From Acidobacteriota bacterium (GTDB taxonomy: Bacteria > Acidobacteriota > Terriglobia > Acidiferrales > UBA7541), in contig JABCZG010000012.1 in the NCBI GenBank assembly GCA_013289835.1, forward strand, positions 1-64,000: DNA of 64,000 nt, read 5' to 3'. Below are positions 51,886 through 61,744 of this stretch, in pieces. The notes beneath the pieces are model-generated. The model did no database searches and had not been told where the DNA came from. It saw only the letters and a list, made by a program, of their open reading frames with translations. The position numbers were made by a program, and so were the translations under genes. Each line of letters begins with the position of its first letter. The stretch's first letter is position 1.

Positions 51886-53949
51886 ATGCGTCAGAAAATA
51901 CTCTGCTCTTGGAAGGATGTAGCGCTGTGGGCCGTCATTCTGGCCGCGCTGCCGCTAACGGCGACGGCGCAGACCCGCAACAAGGATTCCGAATGGCCGA
52001 CCTATGGCGCCGACCTGGCGGCAACACGTTACCGGCCGCTCGACCAGATCAACGCCTCCAACTTCAACGACCTGGAAATCGCATGGCGCATCAAGACCGA
52101 TAATTTTGGCGATCGCCCCGAATACAAGCTCGAAGGCACGCCCCTTATGGTCAATGGCGTTCTCTACGCCTCCGCTGGCTCGCGCCGCGCGGTGATTGCG
52201 CTGGATCCCGCCACGGGCGAATTGCTGTGGATCCATGGCGAGCACGAAGGCAAACGCGGCGGCGCTGCCCCCCGGCAACTCTCCGGCCGCGGCCTGGCGT
52301 ACTGGTCCGATGGAAAAGAAGAACGCATCCTGTATGTGACGCCAGGCTTCCGCCTAATTTGCCTCAACGCGAAAAATGGCATTCGCATTCCATCCTTCGG
52401 CGACAACGGCGAAGTGGACCTTAAACTAAACGACGATCAGGATATTTTCCCCGATTTGATCACCGGAGAGATCGGAATCCAATCAGCGCCCGTTGTCGCG
52501 AAAGACAGTGTGATTATCGGCGCAGCCTTTCGCGAAGGCATGACTCCCAAAAGCATGCGCAACAATAAAGGATACGTGCGCGGCTTCGACGTTCGAACCG
52601 GCAAGCGCCTCTGGATTTTCCACACCATCCCAAAGAAGGGCGAATTCGGCTACGACACCTGGGAAAAAGGCTCCGCCGAGTACACCGGCAACACCGGCAT
52701 GTGGACGCAACTCACCGTGGACGAACAACTCGGCTTGGTCTATCTCCCCGTCGAGTCGCCCACCGGCGATTTTTACGGCGGCCACCGCCCCGGAAATAAC
52801 TTATTCGGCGAAACGCTGGTATGCGTCGATCTCAAAACTGGCGAGCGCAAATGGCACTTCCAATTGGTGCATCATCCGCTGTGGGACATGGACATTTCCT
52901 CCGCGCCAATCCTCGCCGACATCACCGTCGACGGAAAGCCGGTCAAAGCTGTAGCGCAACCCACCAAGCAGGGTTTTCTTTATGTCCTCGATCGCGTGAC
53001 CGGCAAGCCCATCTGGCCCATTCCAGAGAAGCCCGTCGAAGTGGGCAGCGTTCCGGGCGAATGGTATTCACCGACGCAACCGATTCCCTCGAAGCCCGCG
53101 GCGTACAGCCGCAACGGTGTTTCCGTCGATGATCTGATCGATTTCACGCCAGCCCTCCGCGAACGCGCGAAAGAAATCGCTTCGCACTATCACCTGGGTC
53201 CGGTCTACACGCCGCCCACCGTCAGCAAACTCGAAGGTCCGCTCGGCACCCTCACCTTAGGGACGGCATCAGGCGGAACGAACTGGCCCGGCGGTTCCTA
53301 CGACCCAGAAACGCACATCGCGTATTTATATGCCTGCAATGCGTGCGTCGAACCCATTGGCCTCGTGCCGGCTCCGAAAGAAATCTCCGACATGAACTAC
53401 ATCGCGGGAACCGCGGGAAGAGAAGTGGAAATGCTGCACGGCCCCGGCGAAAACGCTGGAGCCGATTCCCCCAAGCCACCGAAGAAACCATCGGCCGGCA
53501 GTTTCGTTCGAATGGACGTCGAAGGATTGCCATTGATCAAGCCTCCTTACGGAACCATTACTGCCATCAATCTGGATAAGGGAGACTTCGTCTGGCAGAT
53601 TGCGCACGGCGAGACGCCCGACGTCGTGAGAAATTCCGCGCTGCTTAAGGGCATGAACATTCCGCGCACCGGTCAAATCACCTACAACATCGGCACGCTC
53701 GTCACCAAGTCGCTGGTCATCGCGGGAGAAGGAAACGTCACCACCACCGCGGATCACCCGCGCGGCGCAATGCTGCGCGCGTATGACAAAGCCACCGGGA
53801 AAGAAGTTGGCGCGGTGTATATGCCCGCGCCTCAAACTGGTTCCCCGATGACCTACATGCTGAACGGCAAACAGTACATCGTCATCGCCGTCAGCGGCGG
53901 CCCCTATTCGGGCGAATATATTGCATACACTCTGCCAACAAACGAATGA
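51886..53949 (+). CDS. PQQ-dependent dehydrogenase
   Basis: 687 residues; hydrophobic signal segment (ALWAVILAALPLTATAQ). Eight-bladed propeller with tryptophan-docking-like repeats: VLYASAGSRRAVIALDPATG, TGKRLWIFHTIPKKGEFGYD, DLKTGERKWHFQLVHHPLWDM, YVLDRVTGKPIWPI. This is the quinoprotein glucose/alcohol dehydrogenase family; no heme motif in the protein itself. The cytochrome c directly downstream is the likely electron acceptor. Substrate undetermined. Confidence 0.93.
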   Translation: MRQKILCSWKDVALWAVILAALPLTATAQTRNKDSEWPTYGADLAATRYRPLDQINASNFNDLEIAWRIKTDNFGDRPEYKLEGTPLMVNGVLYASAGSRRAVIALDPATGELLWIHGEHEGKRGGAAPRQLSGRGLAYWSDGKEERILYVTPGFRLICLNAKNGIRIPSFGDNGEVDLKLNDDQDIFPDLITGEIGIQSAPVVAKDSVIIGAAFREGMTPKSMRNNKGYVRGFDVRTGKRLWIFHTIPKKGEFGYDTWEKGSAEYTGNTGMWTQLTVDEQLGLVYLPVESPTGDFYGGHRPGNNLFGETLVCVDLKTGERKWHFQLVHHPLWDMDISSAPILADITVDGKPVKAVAQPTKQGFLYVLDRVTGKPIWPIPEKPVEVGSVPGEWYSPTQPIPSKPAAYSRNGVSVDDLIDFTPALRERAKEIASHYHLGPVYTPPTVSKLEGPLGTLTLGTASGGTNWPGGSYDPETHIAYLYACNACVEPIGLVPAPKEISDMNYIAGTAGREVEMLHGPGENAGADSPKPPKKPSAGSFVRMDVEGLPLIKPPYGTITAINLDKGDFVWQIAHGETPDVVRNSALLKGMNIPRTGQITYNIGTLVTKSLVIAGEGNVTTTADHPRGAMLRAYDKATGKEVGAVYMPAPQTGSPMTYMLNGKQYIVIAVSGGPYSGEYIAYTLPTNE

Positions 53950-54016
53950 GACATATGCAGAATCATTTTGAAGCACGCGCAGCCTCGGCTGCACGGAGCG
54001 CGAAAGTGAAGGCGGC

Positions 54017-54475
54017 GTGAAGAGCAAAAATTTAGCTACCGCAACTGTGAGCATCTTTGCGATGACCGCGTTCGTTTGCGCTCTTCGCGCGCAGGAGCCG
54101 CCATCATCAGAGCGTTCGGTGTGGGACGGCGTGTACACGGAAGAGCAGGCCAAGCGTGGCGAAGCCCTCTATGAAAAGCAATGTTCCACGTGCCACGGCG
54201 ACAAGCTCGCCGGCAGAGAATCCGCGCCCCCGCTCACCGGCGGGGCATTCATGGCCAATTGGAATGGCCTCACGCTGGGCGACTTGTTCGAACGAATTCG
54301 CAGAACCATGCCGCAAGATTCGCCAGGAAAACTGAGCCGCCAGCAGAACGCCGATGTCCTGGCGTACATGCTGAATTTCAATAAATTTCCCGCGGGGAAA
54401 ACCGAGCTCTATCGCCAGGCAGAGATGTTGAAAGAGATTCGTTTCGAAACGGCGAAACCGGAAGCGAAAAAGTAG
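54017..54475 (+). CDS. Exported mono-heme cytochrome c
   Basis: 152 residues from GTG 54017 with signal peptide. Heme site KQCSTCHGDKLAG (C56, C59, H60) and axial ligand Met98 in RRTMPQDSPG. Likely accepts electrons from the PQQ enzyme. Confidence 0.93.
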   Translation: MKSKNLATATVSIFAMTAFVCALRAQEPPSSERSVWDGVYTEEQAKRGEALYEKQCSTCHGDKLAGRESAPPLTGGAFMANWNGLTLGDLFERIRRTMPQDSPGKLSRQQNADVLAYMLNFNKFPAGKTELYRQAEMLKEIRFETAKPEAKK

Positions 54476-54550
54476 CTACAGTTCGATCCGGAATTCGTCG
54501 CGGCTTTCGGGAGCAGTATCCAGGTGATTTTCTGAACGAAGGAGGGCAGT

Positions 54551-55279
54551 ATGAAAAAATCGTTTTCCGCAATCGCGATCGTCGCCGCGCTCATGGGGTT
54601 CATCGCCGGCTACGCCGCAAAGCCGAGCCCGCAGGCGATTCTCAGTGGCCACATCGATGACTTCTCTTTGACTCCAAACGCTTCCGCGCAAGAAAATAAA
54701 TCGGAAGTCATGCCGTTCGGTTTTAATTCCCCGCATCAACCCGCGCTTGCGCCCGATGCGCCGCCAGTCCTGTACTGGAACATCGACGACATTCGAAAAG
54801 CGAGCGCGGAGATGGCCGAAAAGGCCGCCAAGCTGGCAAAAGAGGCCGGGAGCGGAAGCTCGCAATCGTTCGGCGGGGGGCCGGTCCATGTGCAGACGCG
54901 CAACTTCAGCATGTTTATGCTCTACCGCATGCATCGCGAGCAGCCCGTCCTCAGCTTGACCAAAGTCAACAGTGTCTGGGATGACGCGGAGATGCACGCC
55001 GGCGCCTACGATTTCTACGTGTTCACCAGCGGAACCGGCGAGATGGTCTTGGGCGGCAAGATCGCCAACCGGCAAAATTTGATGGATAAGGACGGCCCTG
55101 TACCGGGAGAATATCGCGGGCAACCGGTCGTTGGCGGACAGACATTCAAAGTGAAACCCGGCGACTGGCTGCTGATTCCGCCGGACACGCCCCACCAGCC
55201 CAAACCCGATCCTGGCGGCTTCAGCTACTTCATCATGAAGATCAACGTCGGCGTTTATCCCTGGAGCTTGGTTCGCTGA
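54551..55279 (+). CDS. Exported cupin-like protein
   Basis: 242 residues with an N-terminal signal/anchor (FSAIAIVAALMGFIAGYAA). The C-terminal ~130 residues have cupin-like pattern (FYVFTSGTGEMVLGGK; VKPGDWLLIPPDTPHQPKPD) with a probable metal His. AGGAGGGCAGT precedes the ATG. Part of the oxidative cluster; reaction unknown. Confidence 0.8.
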   Translation: MKKSFSAIAIVAALMGFIAGYAAKPSPQAILSGHIDDFSLTPNASAQENKSEVMPFGFNSPHQPALAPDAPPVLYWNIDDIRKASAEMAEKAAKLAKEAGSGSSQSFGGGPVHVQTRNFSMFMLYRMHREQPVLSLTKVNSVWDDAEMHAGAYDFYVFTSGTGEMVLGGKIANRQNLMDKDGPVPGEYRGQPVVGGQTFKVKPGDWLLIPPDTPHQPKPDPGGFSYFIMKINVGVYPWSLVR

Positions 55280-55294
55280 CCTAACCTGTATGCA

Positions 55295-55389
55295 GTTATC
55301 CGTTTTCAGTTTTTAGTGAAGAAAAGCAGAAAAGCGGCTCGGGAAGAGTTCCTTTCTTTTTCCTTCACTGACAACGGAGAACGGACAAC
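55295..55389. repeat. Imperfect inverted repeat, copy 2
   Basis: Left arm GTTATCCGTTTTCAGTTTTT (55295-55320) pairs with right arm 55364-55389 at about 20 of 26 positions; middle is purine-rich. Same plan as 27518-27614. Confidence 0.7.
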
Positions 55390-55401
55390 GGAAAACTATT
55401 T

Positions 55402-55926
55402 TCAGCGAAGTTGGCCGGGCTCGACGCCTTTCTTGCGGGCTTCATCGAGAATGGCGTCAATCTTGGACTGGAGATCTTTCTTCTGGTCTTGCAGCGTCCG
55501 AATCTGCACTTCGATGGGTTCGCGGTTGTAACCCTTGTTCAGCTTGATGCCCCCCGCGGAGGTGTTGGGTTCACCTGCGCTGAAATTTTTCAGGTCCACC
55601 AACTGCTTGTCCACATCGGCGATCTGTTCCTGGTACTTATCAATCTGTTTGCGCACGTTGGCGATGTATTGCGCATCCGCAGGCTTGTCCGAAGTGGGCT
55701 TTGCCTTGGGCGCGTTTTTCGGATCGCCCACCACGGAGACCGTGCCGCTCGCGCCGGAAAGATTGTCATTCGTCCAGACTTTTTTGGGTTTCGTCGCGTT
55801 GGCAGGCGGAGCCGTTGTCTGGGGCTGTGTCACCGGCGCGGGCGCACTGGTATCCGGAGATTGCGCGGCACTAAACGTGGCCGCGAGAAGGATCAAAATG
55901 AATGCATATGAGAGCAAACGGGGCAT
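55402..55926 (-). CDS. Exported coiled-coil protein, uncharacterised
   Basis: 174 residues with signal peptide (MPRLLSYAFILILLAATFSA), a Pro/Ala/Thr linker, then a helical coiled-coil region (RKQIDKYQEQIADVDKQLVD; QIRTLQDQKKDLQSKIDAIL). Similar short periplasmic proteins are common in this phylum; function unknown. Confidence 0.75.
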   Translation of the reverse strand: MPRLLSYAFILILLAATFSAAQSPDTSAPAPVTQPQTTAPPANATKPKKVWTNDNLSGASGTVSVVGDPKNAPKAKPTSDKPADAQYIANVRKQIDKYQEQIADVDKQLVDLKNFSAGEPNTSAGGIKLNKGYNREPIEVQIRTLQDQKKDLQSKIDAILDEARKKGVEPGQLR

Positions 55927-55990
55927 AGAGCCTCCTGTCTCTCAGGGTCGAGGACGCTAGGGTATTTAACCCATTTTAGCTCGAAAGGTT

Positions 55991-56905
55991 TCAGTGATCG
56001 GCGGGGTCCGGACCTGGTTTGCTCAATTCGCTACGTCCAAGCTCCGTGCGAATCGCGGAGAGCGCTTCCTTAGGAGGACCGATGTAGCGGTAATTCGAAT
56101 AAAACGTGCGCTCGTGGATCGAAAAACTCGAAAACAATTTGCGCCCGTCGAAATCGTACTGCGAAAAGCTCGCGAGCCAGAGCCCGGGAAAAAACTCGTA
56201 GCGCTCCTGCATGAAGTGGCTGCCCTTGTAAATCTTGCCGAGAAACAGGCCCACGGAAATGTCTTCCGTAACGTCGCCTTCAATGCGCGCAAGTTCGCTG
56301 GAGGCCTCGTCGATCCAAACATAGCCATGCACCTTGGTGTAGACCGCAGTGAATCGCGAAGTGGGTTTGAAAGCCGGGTTCGGCGCCATGATGTATTTGG
56401 AAAGCATGCGGTCGCCCCGCTGCTCCCGGTCGGCGAAGGTGAAAAGGAAGGCGTTCCGCGTGGCGTCAATCAGATCGCTGCGCTCCTTCTTTCTCTTCGC
56501 GAATTTCTCCATGGCTTCGTGCTGCGAACCGCGGTCCTCGGCCGCCAGGGCCAGCGCCTTTTCCAACTGTTCGAGCGCGAGGCGGTAGGCAGCCGCGTCC
56601 GTGGGCTGTCCGTCAGGGCCCATGGGAATGTGGTCCATGCCCGTGCCGGAAGGAATCACGCGCGCGATTTTTACCGTGGCTGGTGTAGGATCGTTGGCGT
56701 TTTTGCGAATTTCGAGACGTTCGATGCGCTCGTAAACGTCCGCGGCTTCTTCATTCTTTTTCTGATTGGCGATCACGCGGTCGAAGAGCAACGGTTTTCC
56801 CGGGCCAATCGTTGCCGGGGCCTCCGGAGAGAATGATTGCGCGGCTGCGTATGCAGTCAGAGTGAGAGAAAGCAGCGCTATTCGAATGAAAACGCGTTTG
56901 AGCAT
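55991..56905 (-). CDS. Exported uncharacterised protein
   Basis: 304 residues from ATG 56905 with signal peptide (MLKRVFIRIALLSLTLTAYA). No recognised motif; KVHGYVWIDEASSELARIEG and SFSIHERTFYSNYRYIGPP resemble outer-membrane lipoprotein-sorting-like beta domains. Monocistronic. Confidence 0.75.
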   Translation of the reverse strand: MLKRVFIRIALLSLTLTAYAAAQSFSPEAPATIGPGKPLLFDRVIANQKKNEEAADVYERIERLEIRKNANDPTPATVKIARVIPSGTGMDHIPMGPDGQPTDAAAYRLALEQLEKALALAAEDRGSQHEAMEKFAKRKKERSDLIDATRNAFLFTFADREQRGDRMLSKYIMAPNPAFKPTSRFTAVYTKVHGYVWIDEASSELARIEGDVTEDISVGLFLGKIYKGSHFMQERYEFFPGLWLASFSQYDFDGRKLFSSFSIHERTFYSNYRYIGPPKEALSAIRTELGRSELSKPGPDPADH

Positions 56906-57043
56906 GATTACGCGCGGCGAAAAAGCCGCGAAAGCGCACTTGCATTGGATTCGCCAACGCACACAATTGTTGTACACCGTCAGAACGCCAAAATGTTCGG
57001 ACGCGTGTTAAACCAGCAATAGCTGGGCTATTCCACGCGCTGC

Positions 57044-57655
57044 TTAGGGCTTTGGCTTGTCAACAGGCTCTTGCGCTTGCTGCTGGAACCCTTCCGTCCA
57101 CGGCGGCACGACCCCGTTCATGCGTGCGTACGCGATGGATTGGCCCAGATGCTCGCCAAAATGCCCGGTAATCATGATAAATGACCCGCGCAAGGTAGTC
57201 TGACGGTTAAACATTTTTTGCGGCTTGTCCGCATCCGCGTCATTGAGCGCGAGAATCGCTCCGCGGAAATGCGCGAAGGAATCCTTGAGGGCTTGAATCA
57301 GCTTTGGTTTGTCGCCGGAGAGCGCCTGGATGGCCTTGAAATCGAGCCCTTCAGGCGGTGGCGTTCCAAGAGCCCGCGCGACCCCATAATTTGCAGCAAC
57401 GATGTGAGCGTAGACCTCGCCGACGGAGCGCACCCCTTCGCCGGGCCGCCAGCCGTACTTCTCGGGGGGCATAGCCTCAGCCAGTTTGGTGTATCGCTGC
57501 TCGTAATAGGTGATTTCCTCTAGGAACTCGGCACGGGGCCCCGAGGTAGGCCCGGAGGAGGCCGTGGCGGCAGGCTTATCCTGAGCCCGGACCAGACTCG
57601 AGCAACACAGGACCACGACTGTAAACCAAAGAAAATAAAGAGAGATACGGCGCAT
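57044..57655 (-). CDS. Exported DinB-family protein
   Basis: 203 residues from ATG 57655 with signal peptide (ISLYFLWFTVVVLCCSSLVR). DinB four-helix bundle with EVYAHIVAANYG and GHFGEHLGQSIAYARM as likely metal-ligand positions. The second DinB protein in the window, this one periplasmic. Confidence 0.87.
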   Translation of the reverse strand: MRRISLYFLWFTVVVLCCSSLVRAQDKPAATASSGPTSGPRAEFLEEITYYEQRYTKLAEAMPPEKYGWRPGEGVRSVGEVYAHIVAANYGVARALGTPPPEGLDFKAIQALSGDKPKLIQALKDSFAHFRGAILALNDADADKPQKMFNRQTTLRGSFIMITGHFGEHLGQSIAYARMNGVVPPWTEGFQQQAQEPVDKPKP

Positions 57656-57853
57656 CAAGCCCTCCTTTAGTAGCCAAATCTCCAACGAAACGCGATACAA
57701 TACCAGAGGCAGGTCAGGCGTCAGCCTACCGCAAGTCTCCGAGAAAGCGAAAGGCCCTTCCGCACGTCTAATTTCCCGCATCTATTCCGGGGTCGTTGAC
57801 GCAACAAAAGAAGGCCATACAACGTCTTTACAAAGAGAAGGTCGGAGGACGCT

Positions 57854-59176
57854 TTGGGTGTGACCCCCATGGATGGGCTGGCTGCAGTACCCAGTGTGGC
57901 TCCGCAGGCCCTGATCACGGCTTCCAAAGTCGGCCGGGTTCGCGGCACGCTGATTACCATCATTGAGACGCTGCGGCTCGCGTTCGATGCCCTGCGCGCG
58001 CATAAGCTGAGGAGCTTCCTGACGCTGCTGGGAGTCATCCTGGCGGTGACTACGCTGGTGGCGGTGATGAGCGTGGTGGACGGCATGAACGCCTACGTCG
58101 CGGACCGCGTTGCAAACCTCGGCGCCAACGTTTTCATCGTGGATCGCTTCGGAATCATCACCAGCCAGGACGCCTGGGTAAAAGCGCAGAAGCGTCCCCT
58201 GATCGTGCTGGAGGATTACGAGCGCCTTCGCGACAACATGAAAACCGCCAAGGCCGTGGCCGCCGAGGACGACCGCAGGGTTCAAGTGCGCTCTGGCAAC
58301 GTCAAGATGGATGACACCGACGTTCTGGGCGTGACTCCGAATTATGCCGATGTGAGAAATATTAACGTGGCGCAAGGGCGCTTCATTACCGAGGCCGATG
58401 ATACGCACCGCTCCGAAGTAGTCTTCATTGGGGCTGATATCGCAAAGAAGTTCTTTCCCACCGTGGATCCCATCGGAAAAACCATCAACGCGGAGACACA
58501 TAGTTACGAAGTTGTGGGAGTCGCGGAGGCCATTGGCACCGCGTTTGGCAGGTCGCAGGACAATTTTGTGATTATGCCGCTCGGAACCTATTACAAGGAG
58601 TGGCACAGGCAGACCGACTGGCTGGGGATTTTTGTCCAGGCGCCGAACGGGGAAATGATGCAAGCGTCGGAAGATGAAGCGCGCATGCTGATGCGGGCGT
58701 GGCGCCATTTGCCGTATGACGCGCAGGACAATTTCGCGATTCTAGGTTCCGATTCCATCATGGCGTTATGGCATGACCTAACCGGGAATCTCGCGCTCGT
58801 CGCGGTAATGCTCGTGAGCGTGTTCCTGGTGGTCGGCGGAATTGTGATCATGAACATCATGCTGGCCAGCGTGACGGAGCGAACGCGGGAAATTGGAATA
58901 CGCAGATCGCTGGGCGCGCGGAAGAAGCACATCCTGCTGCAATTCGTGACCGAATCGGCGGTGCTGGCATCGGCAGGGGGGCTGATCGGAATCAGCTTGG
59001 CCTACGGCATCGTATGGCTGGGCAGAACGCTGACATCCATTCCCATGGAGACTTCACTTTCAGCGGTGCTCGTTTCGCTGGGAGTCTCGACGGCCGTGGG
59101 ACTTTTCTTTGGAATTTATCCCGCAATGAAAGCGGCAAAACTGGATCCTATCGAAGCGTTGCGGGCGGATGGCTGA
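57854..59176 (+). CDS. MacB/FtsX-type ABC transporter permease
   Basis: 440 residues from TTG 57854 (GGAGG five bases upstream; GTG 57860 and ATG 57869 are alternatives). Four transmembrane helices: one N-terminal (AFDALRAHKLRSFLTLLGVI), a large periplasmic MacB core domain, then three helices with NIMLASVTERTREIGIRRSL. There is no nucleotide-binding domain in the protein or next to it. Confidence 0.9.
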   Translation: MGVTPMDGLAAVPSVAPQALITASKVGRVRGTLITIIETLRLAFDALRAHKLRSFLTLLGVILAVTTLVAVMSVVDGMNAYVADRVANLGANVFIVDRFGIITSQDAWVKAQKRPLIVLEDYERLRDNMKTAKAVAAEDDRRVQVRSGNVKMDDTDVLGVTPNYADVRNINVAQGRFITEADDTHRSEVVFIGADIAKKFFPTVDPIGKTINAETHSYEVVGVAEAIGTAFGRSQDNFVIMPLGTYYKEWHRQTDWLGIFVQAPNGEMMQASEDEARMLMRAWRHLPYDAQDNFAILGSDSIMALWHDLTGNLALVAVMLVSVFLVVGGIVIMNIMLASVTERTREIGIRRSLGARKKHILLQFVTESAVLASAGGLIGISLAYGIVWLGRTLTSIPMETSLSAVLVSLGVSTAVGLFFGIYPAMKAAKLDPIEALRADG

Positions 59177-59206
59177 GGAGCGTTGACCCCGGCTTGACCG
59201 AGGTCA

Positions 59207-60460
59207 GTGCAAACAACAATGGCGCAAGCACACGGCGAAAATCTGAAACAGGCCCTGGACACGCTGCGCGCGCACAAGATGCGCAGCGCGCTGACGGTAT
59301 TCGGCGTGGTTCTCGGTGTCAGCGTGATCATGCTGGTTGCGGCATTGATCACCGGTTTTGATCAAACGGTTCAGGAAAACATCAAGCAGTTTGGAGCGGA
59401 TACCGCTTTCATTTCCAAGTGGGACCAGGGAATGCACAGCGGAAGTCCGCCGTTGGAAGAGCGGCAGCGCAAACCGTTGACGCTCGAGGATGCCATTGCG
59501 ATTCAGGATGGCAGCCCGGCGGTGAAAAATGTCACCGCGTTCATTCAAACGGGATGGATGCAGTCACACAGCGTGCGCACAAAGGCTGGCGAAGTGACGG
59601 CGATTGATTATCGCGGCGTGCAGCCGAATTTCGGGCAAGTGTACGCGAATGCCGCGACGCTGGCGGGCCGCTTCATCAGCGAGGGCGACGACCTGCACCG
59701 CGAGAAAGTGGTGATGCTCGGCGAAAACGTGGCGCCGGTATTGTTTCCCGAAGGAAATGCGGTCGGAAAAGACGTGATGATTGACGGCGCGGACTTCCTG
59801 GTCATCGGCGTAGTGGAAAAGCCGAAGGGCGGAATTGGGATGGGAGACGAAGACCGCCGCGTGCTGATCCCTTTCAACACCTTCAAGAAAATCTACTCGG
59901 GCGCGGACGAGCTCAACATCCGGATGCAAGCCTATCCTGGACATCTGGATCAAGCCGTGGACCAGGCGCGCGAAGTGCTCGACCGGCGGCGGCATGTGCC
60001 GTACGGCGGCAAAGAAAATTTTTCGATTGCCACGGCGGAGCAGCAGGTCGAGGAGTTCCACAAAATCGTAAGCATGGTAGCGATCGCCACGGTGGTGCTG
60101 AGTTCCATTGGGCTGCTCATCGGCGGCGTCGGCGTGATGAACATCATGCTGGTGAGCGTCACGGAGCGCACCCGCGAAATCGGCGTGCGCAAAGCGATCG
60201 GTGCGCGCAGCGGCGATATCACCTTGCAATTTCTGCTCGAAGCCATGACGCTGACCGGAACGGGCGGCGTGATCGCGCTGGTTTTGGTGAACGGTCTGGC
60301 GCTGCTGGTGAAGCTCACGCTGCAGTGGCCGGCGAGCGTGCCGCTGTGGGCGGCCGCAACGGGAATCGTCGTGAGCGTCAGTATCGGATTAATCTTTGGC
60401 GTGTGGCCGGCAATGAAGGCGGCGAAGCTCGATCCCGTGGAAGCGCTGCGCTACGAATAA
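59207..60460 (+). CDS. MacB/FtsX-type ABC transporter permease, second copy
   Basis: 417 residues from GTG 59207 (ATG 59219 possible). Same architecture (ALDTLRAHKMRSALTVFGVV; NIMLVSVTERTREIGVRKAI). The pair probably forms a heterodimer; an ATPase must be encoded elsewhere. Confidence 0.9.
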   Translation: MQTTMAQAHGENLKQALDTLRAHKMRSALTVFGVVLGVSVIMLVAALITGFDQTVQENIKQFGADTAFISKWDQGMHSGSPPLEERQRKPLTLEDAIAIQDGSPAVKNVTAFIQTGWMQSHSVRTKAGEVTAIDYRGVQPNFGQVYANAATLAGRFISEGDDLHREKVVMLGENVAPVLFPEGNAVGKDVMIDGADFLVIGVVEKPKGGIGMGDEDRRVLIPFNTFKKIYSGADELNIRMQAYPGHLDQAVDQAREVLDRRRHVPYGGKENFSIATAEQQVEEFHKIVSMVAIATVVLSSIGLLIGGVGVMNIMLVSVTERTREIGVRKAIGARSGDITLQFLLEAMTLTGTGGVIALVLVNGLALLVKLTLQWPASVPLWAAATGIVVSVSIGLIFGVWPAMKAAKLDPVEALRYE

Positions 60461-60511
60461 TTCCTGCGAACGTTTTTCTGCTAATTGAATTCCTGAAATA
60501 ATCTGAGGAAA

Positions 60512-61744
60512 CTAACGCACCAAAGCGGCAGTCATTGCGGTTGCAGGAGCGTGTTCTGAGGGCGCTGGCTGCGCGCCGGGCCAGGCTACGGCAAGAGTGA
60601 GCGCGCGGTGGAAAAGCAAACCTGTGCGGCTGTTCACAGTAACGGATAGAACGTTTCCGCCGTTGGCGGAGATTTCCGCGAGGCCTTCTTTTTCCATCTG
60701 AAGACTTCTGTCCGGTTTGTAGTACGCGACGCGCAAGCGGTGTGGCCCGGCGGAAAGAGGACGCTTGAATTGAATCGCAGTGCCGCCAGCAGCGGCGGAC
60801 AAATTTGCGGTGAAGACTAAATCCTGGTCCGCGAAAACGGCCAGCACGCCTTCCGCGACGGTCGAATTGATTTCAATATGAAGGTCCGAAGCGGGCGTAC
60901 TTTGCGGTGCGCTTTGCGGTTCCGAAGCGCTCGCTTGCGGGCGCGAACGCGCAAACGGGTAGAGCGCGCGGGCGAGGTCTTCGCATGACGCGAAGCGCGC
61001 TGCGGGATCCTTCGCGAGGCAACGAGCGATGATGCCGTCGAGCGCGGGAGGCACCGCCGGATTGAGGAGCGAGGGCGGCGCGGGTTCCGAATTCATAATC
61101 TGGCCGCAGACTTCGCCGAGGGAAGCGCCTTCGAAGGGCCGGACGCCCGTCAGCATCTGATAAAAAACAATGCCCAGGGAAAATTGATCGGAACGCTGAT
61201 CCTGAATTTCGCTGCGAATTTGTTCGGGGGCCAGGTAGGCCGGAGTTCCAAGGATGCGGCCGGCGCCGCAGGCCTGCGTAGCAAGGCGGGCGATGCCGAA
61301 GTCGCCGAGTTTTACCTTGTTGTCTTTGGTGACGAGAATATTTCCGGGTTTGACGTCGCCGTGAATAATTCCCGCGCGATGCGCGGCGGCGAGTGCGCCG
61401 GCGAGATCGACAGTCCATGCGCAGGCGCGCTGAATCGTGGCCGTGGACGAAGCAAAAAAATGTTCGAGCGTTTTCCCGGCGACATATTCCATGACGAGAA
61501 AGGGGGTGCCCTGCTCGTCGATGCCGACGTCGAATAGCTGCACGACGGCGGAATGCGAAAGCTGACCGACAATTTGCGCTTCATTCAGGAATTGCTGCTG
61601 GAGGTCTTCGCCGAAGCCGTTGACAAACGTTTTGAGGGCCACGGTGCGGCCGATGACGTTGTCGCGCGCTTTTTCGACGCGGCTGGTGGTCCCGGAGCCG
61701 AGCAGCTCGAGAGCCTGGTAGCGGCCTTTTTGAAAAGCAATCAT
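60512..61744 (-). CDS. Serine/threonine protein kinase, HGD-type, with C-terminal extension
   Basis: 410 residues. Gly-loop GSGTTSRV, ATP Lys38, catalytic loop IIHGDVKPGNIL (H128, G129, D130: Gly in the HRD position), LGDFG (148-150), GTPAYLAPEQ. The C-terminal ~140 residues are a separate beta-rich domain without a transmembrane helix. Its ATG overlaps the stop of the upstream kinase (TAATG). Confidence 0.93.
   Translation of the reverse strand: MIAFQKGRYQALELLGSGTTSRVEKARDNVIGRTVALKTFVNGFGEDLQQQFLNEAQIVGQLSHSAVVQLFDVGIDEQGTPFLVMEYVAGKTLEHFFASSTATIQRACAWTVDLAGALAAAHRAGIIHGDVKPGNILVTKDNKVKLGDFGIARLATQACGAGRILGTPAYLAPEQIRSEIQDQRSDQFSLGIVFYQMLTGVRPFEGASLGEVCGQIMNSEPAPPSLLNPAVPPALDGIIARCLAKDPAARFASCEDLARALYPFARSRPQASASEPQSAPQSTPASDLHIEINSTVAEGVLAVFADQDLVFTANLSAAAGGTAIQFKRPLSAGPHRLRVAYYKPDRSLQMEKEGLAEISANGGNVLSVTVNSRTGLLFHRALTLAVAWPGAQPAPSEHAPATAMTAALVR

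Noticed and set aside
57782..58708. Long minus-strand open frame opposite the first MacB-type gene
   Set aside because: No family resemblance; it mirrors the permease codons and the plus strand encodes a clear membrane protein.
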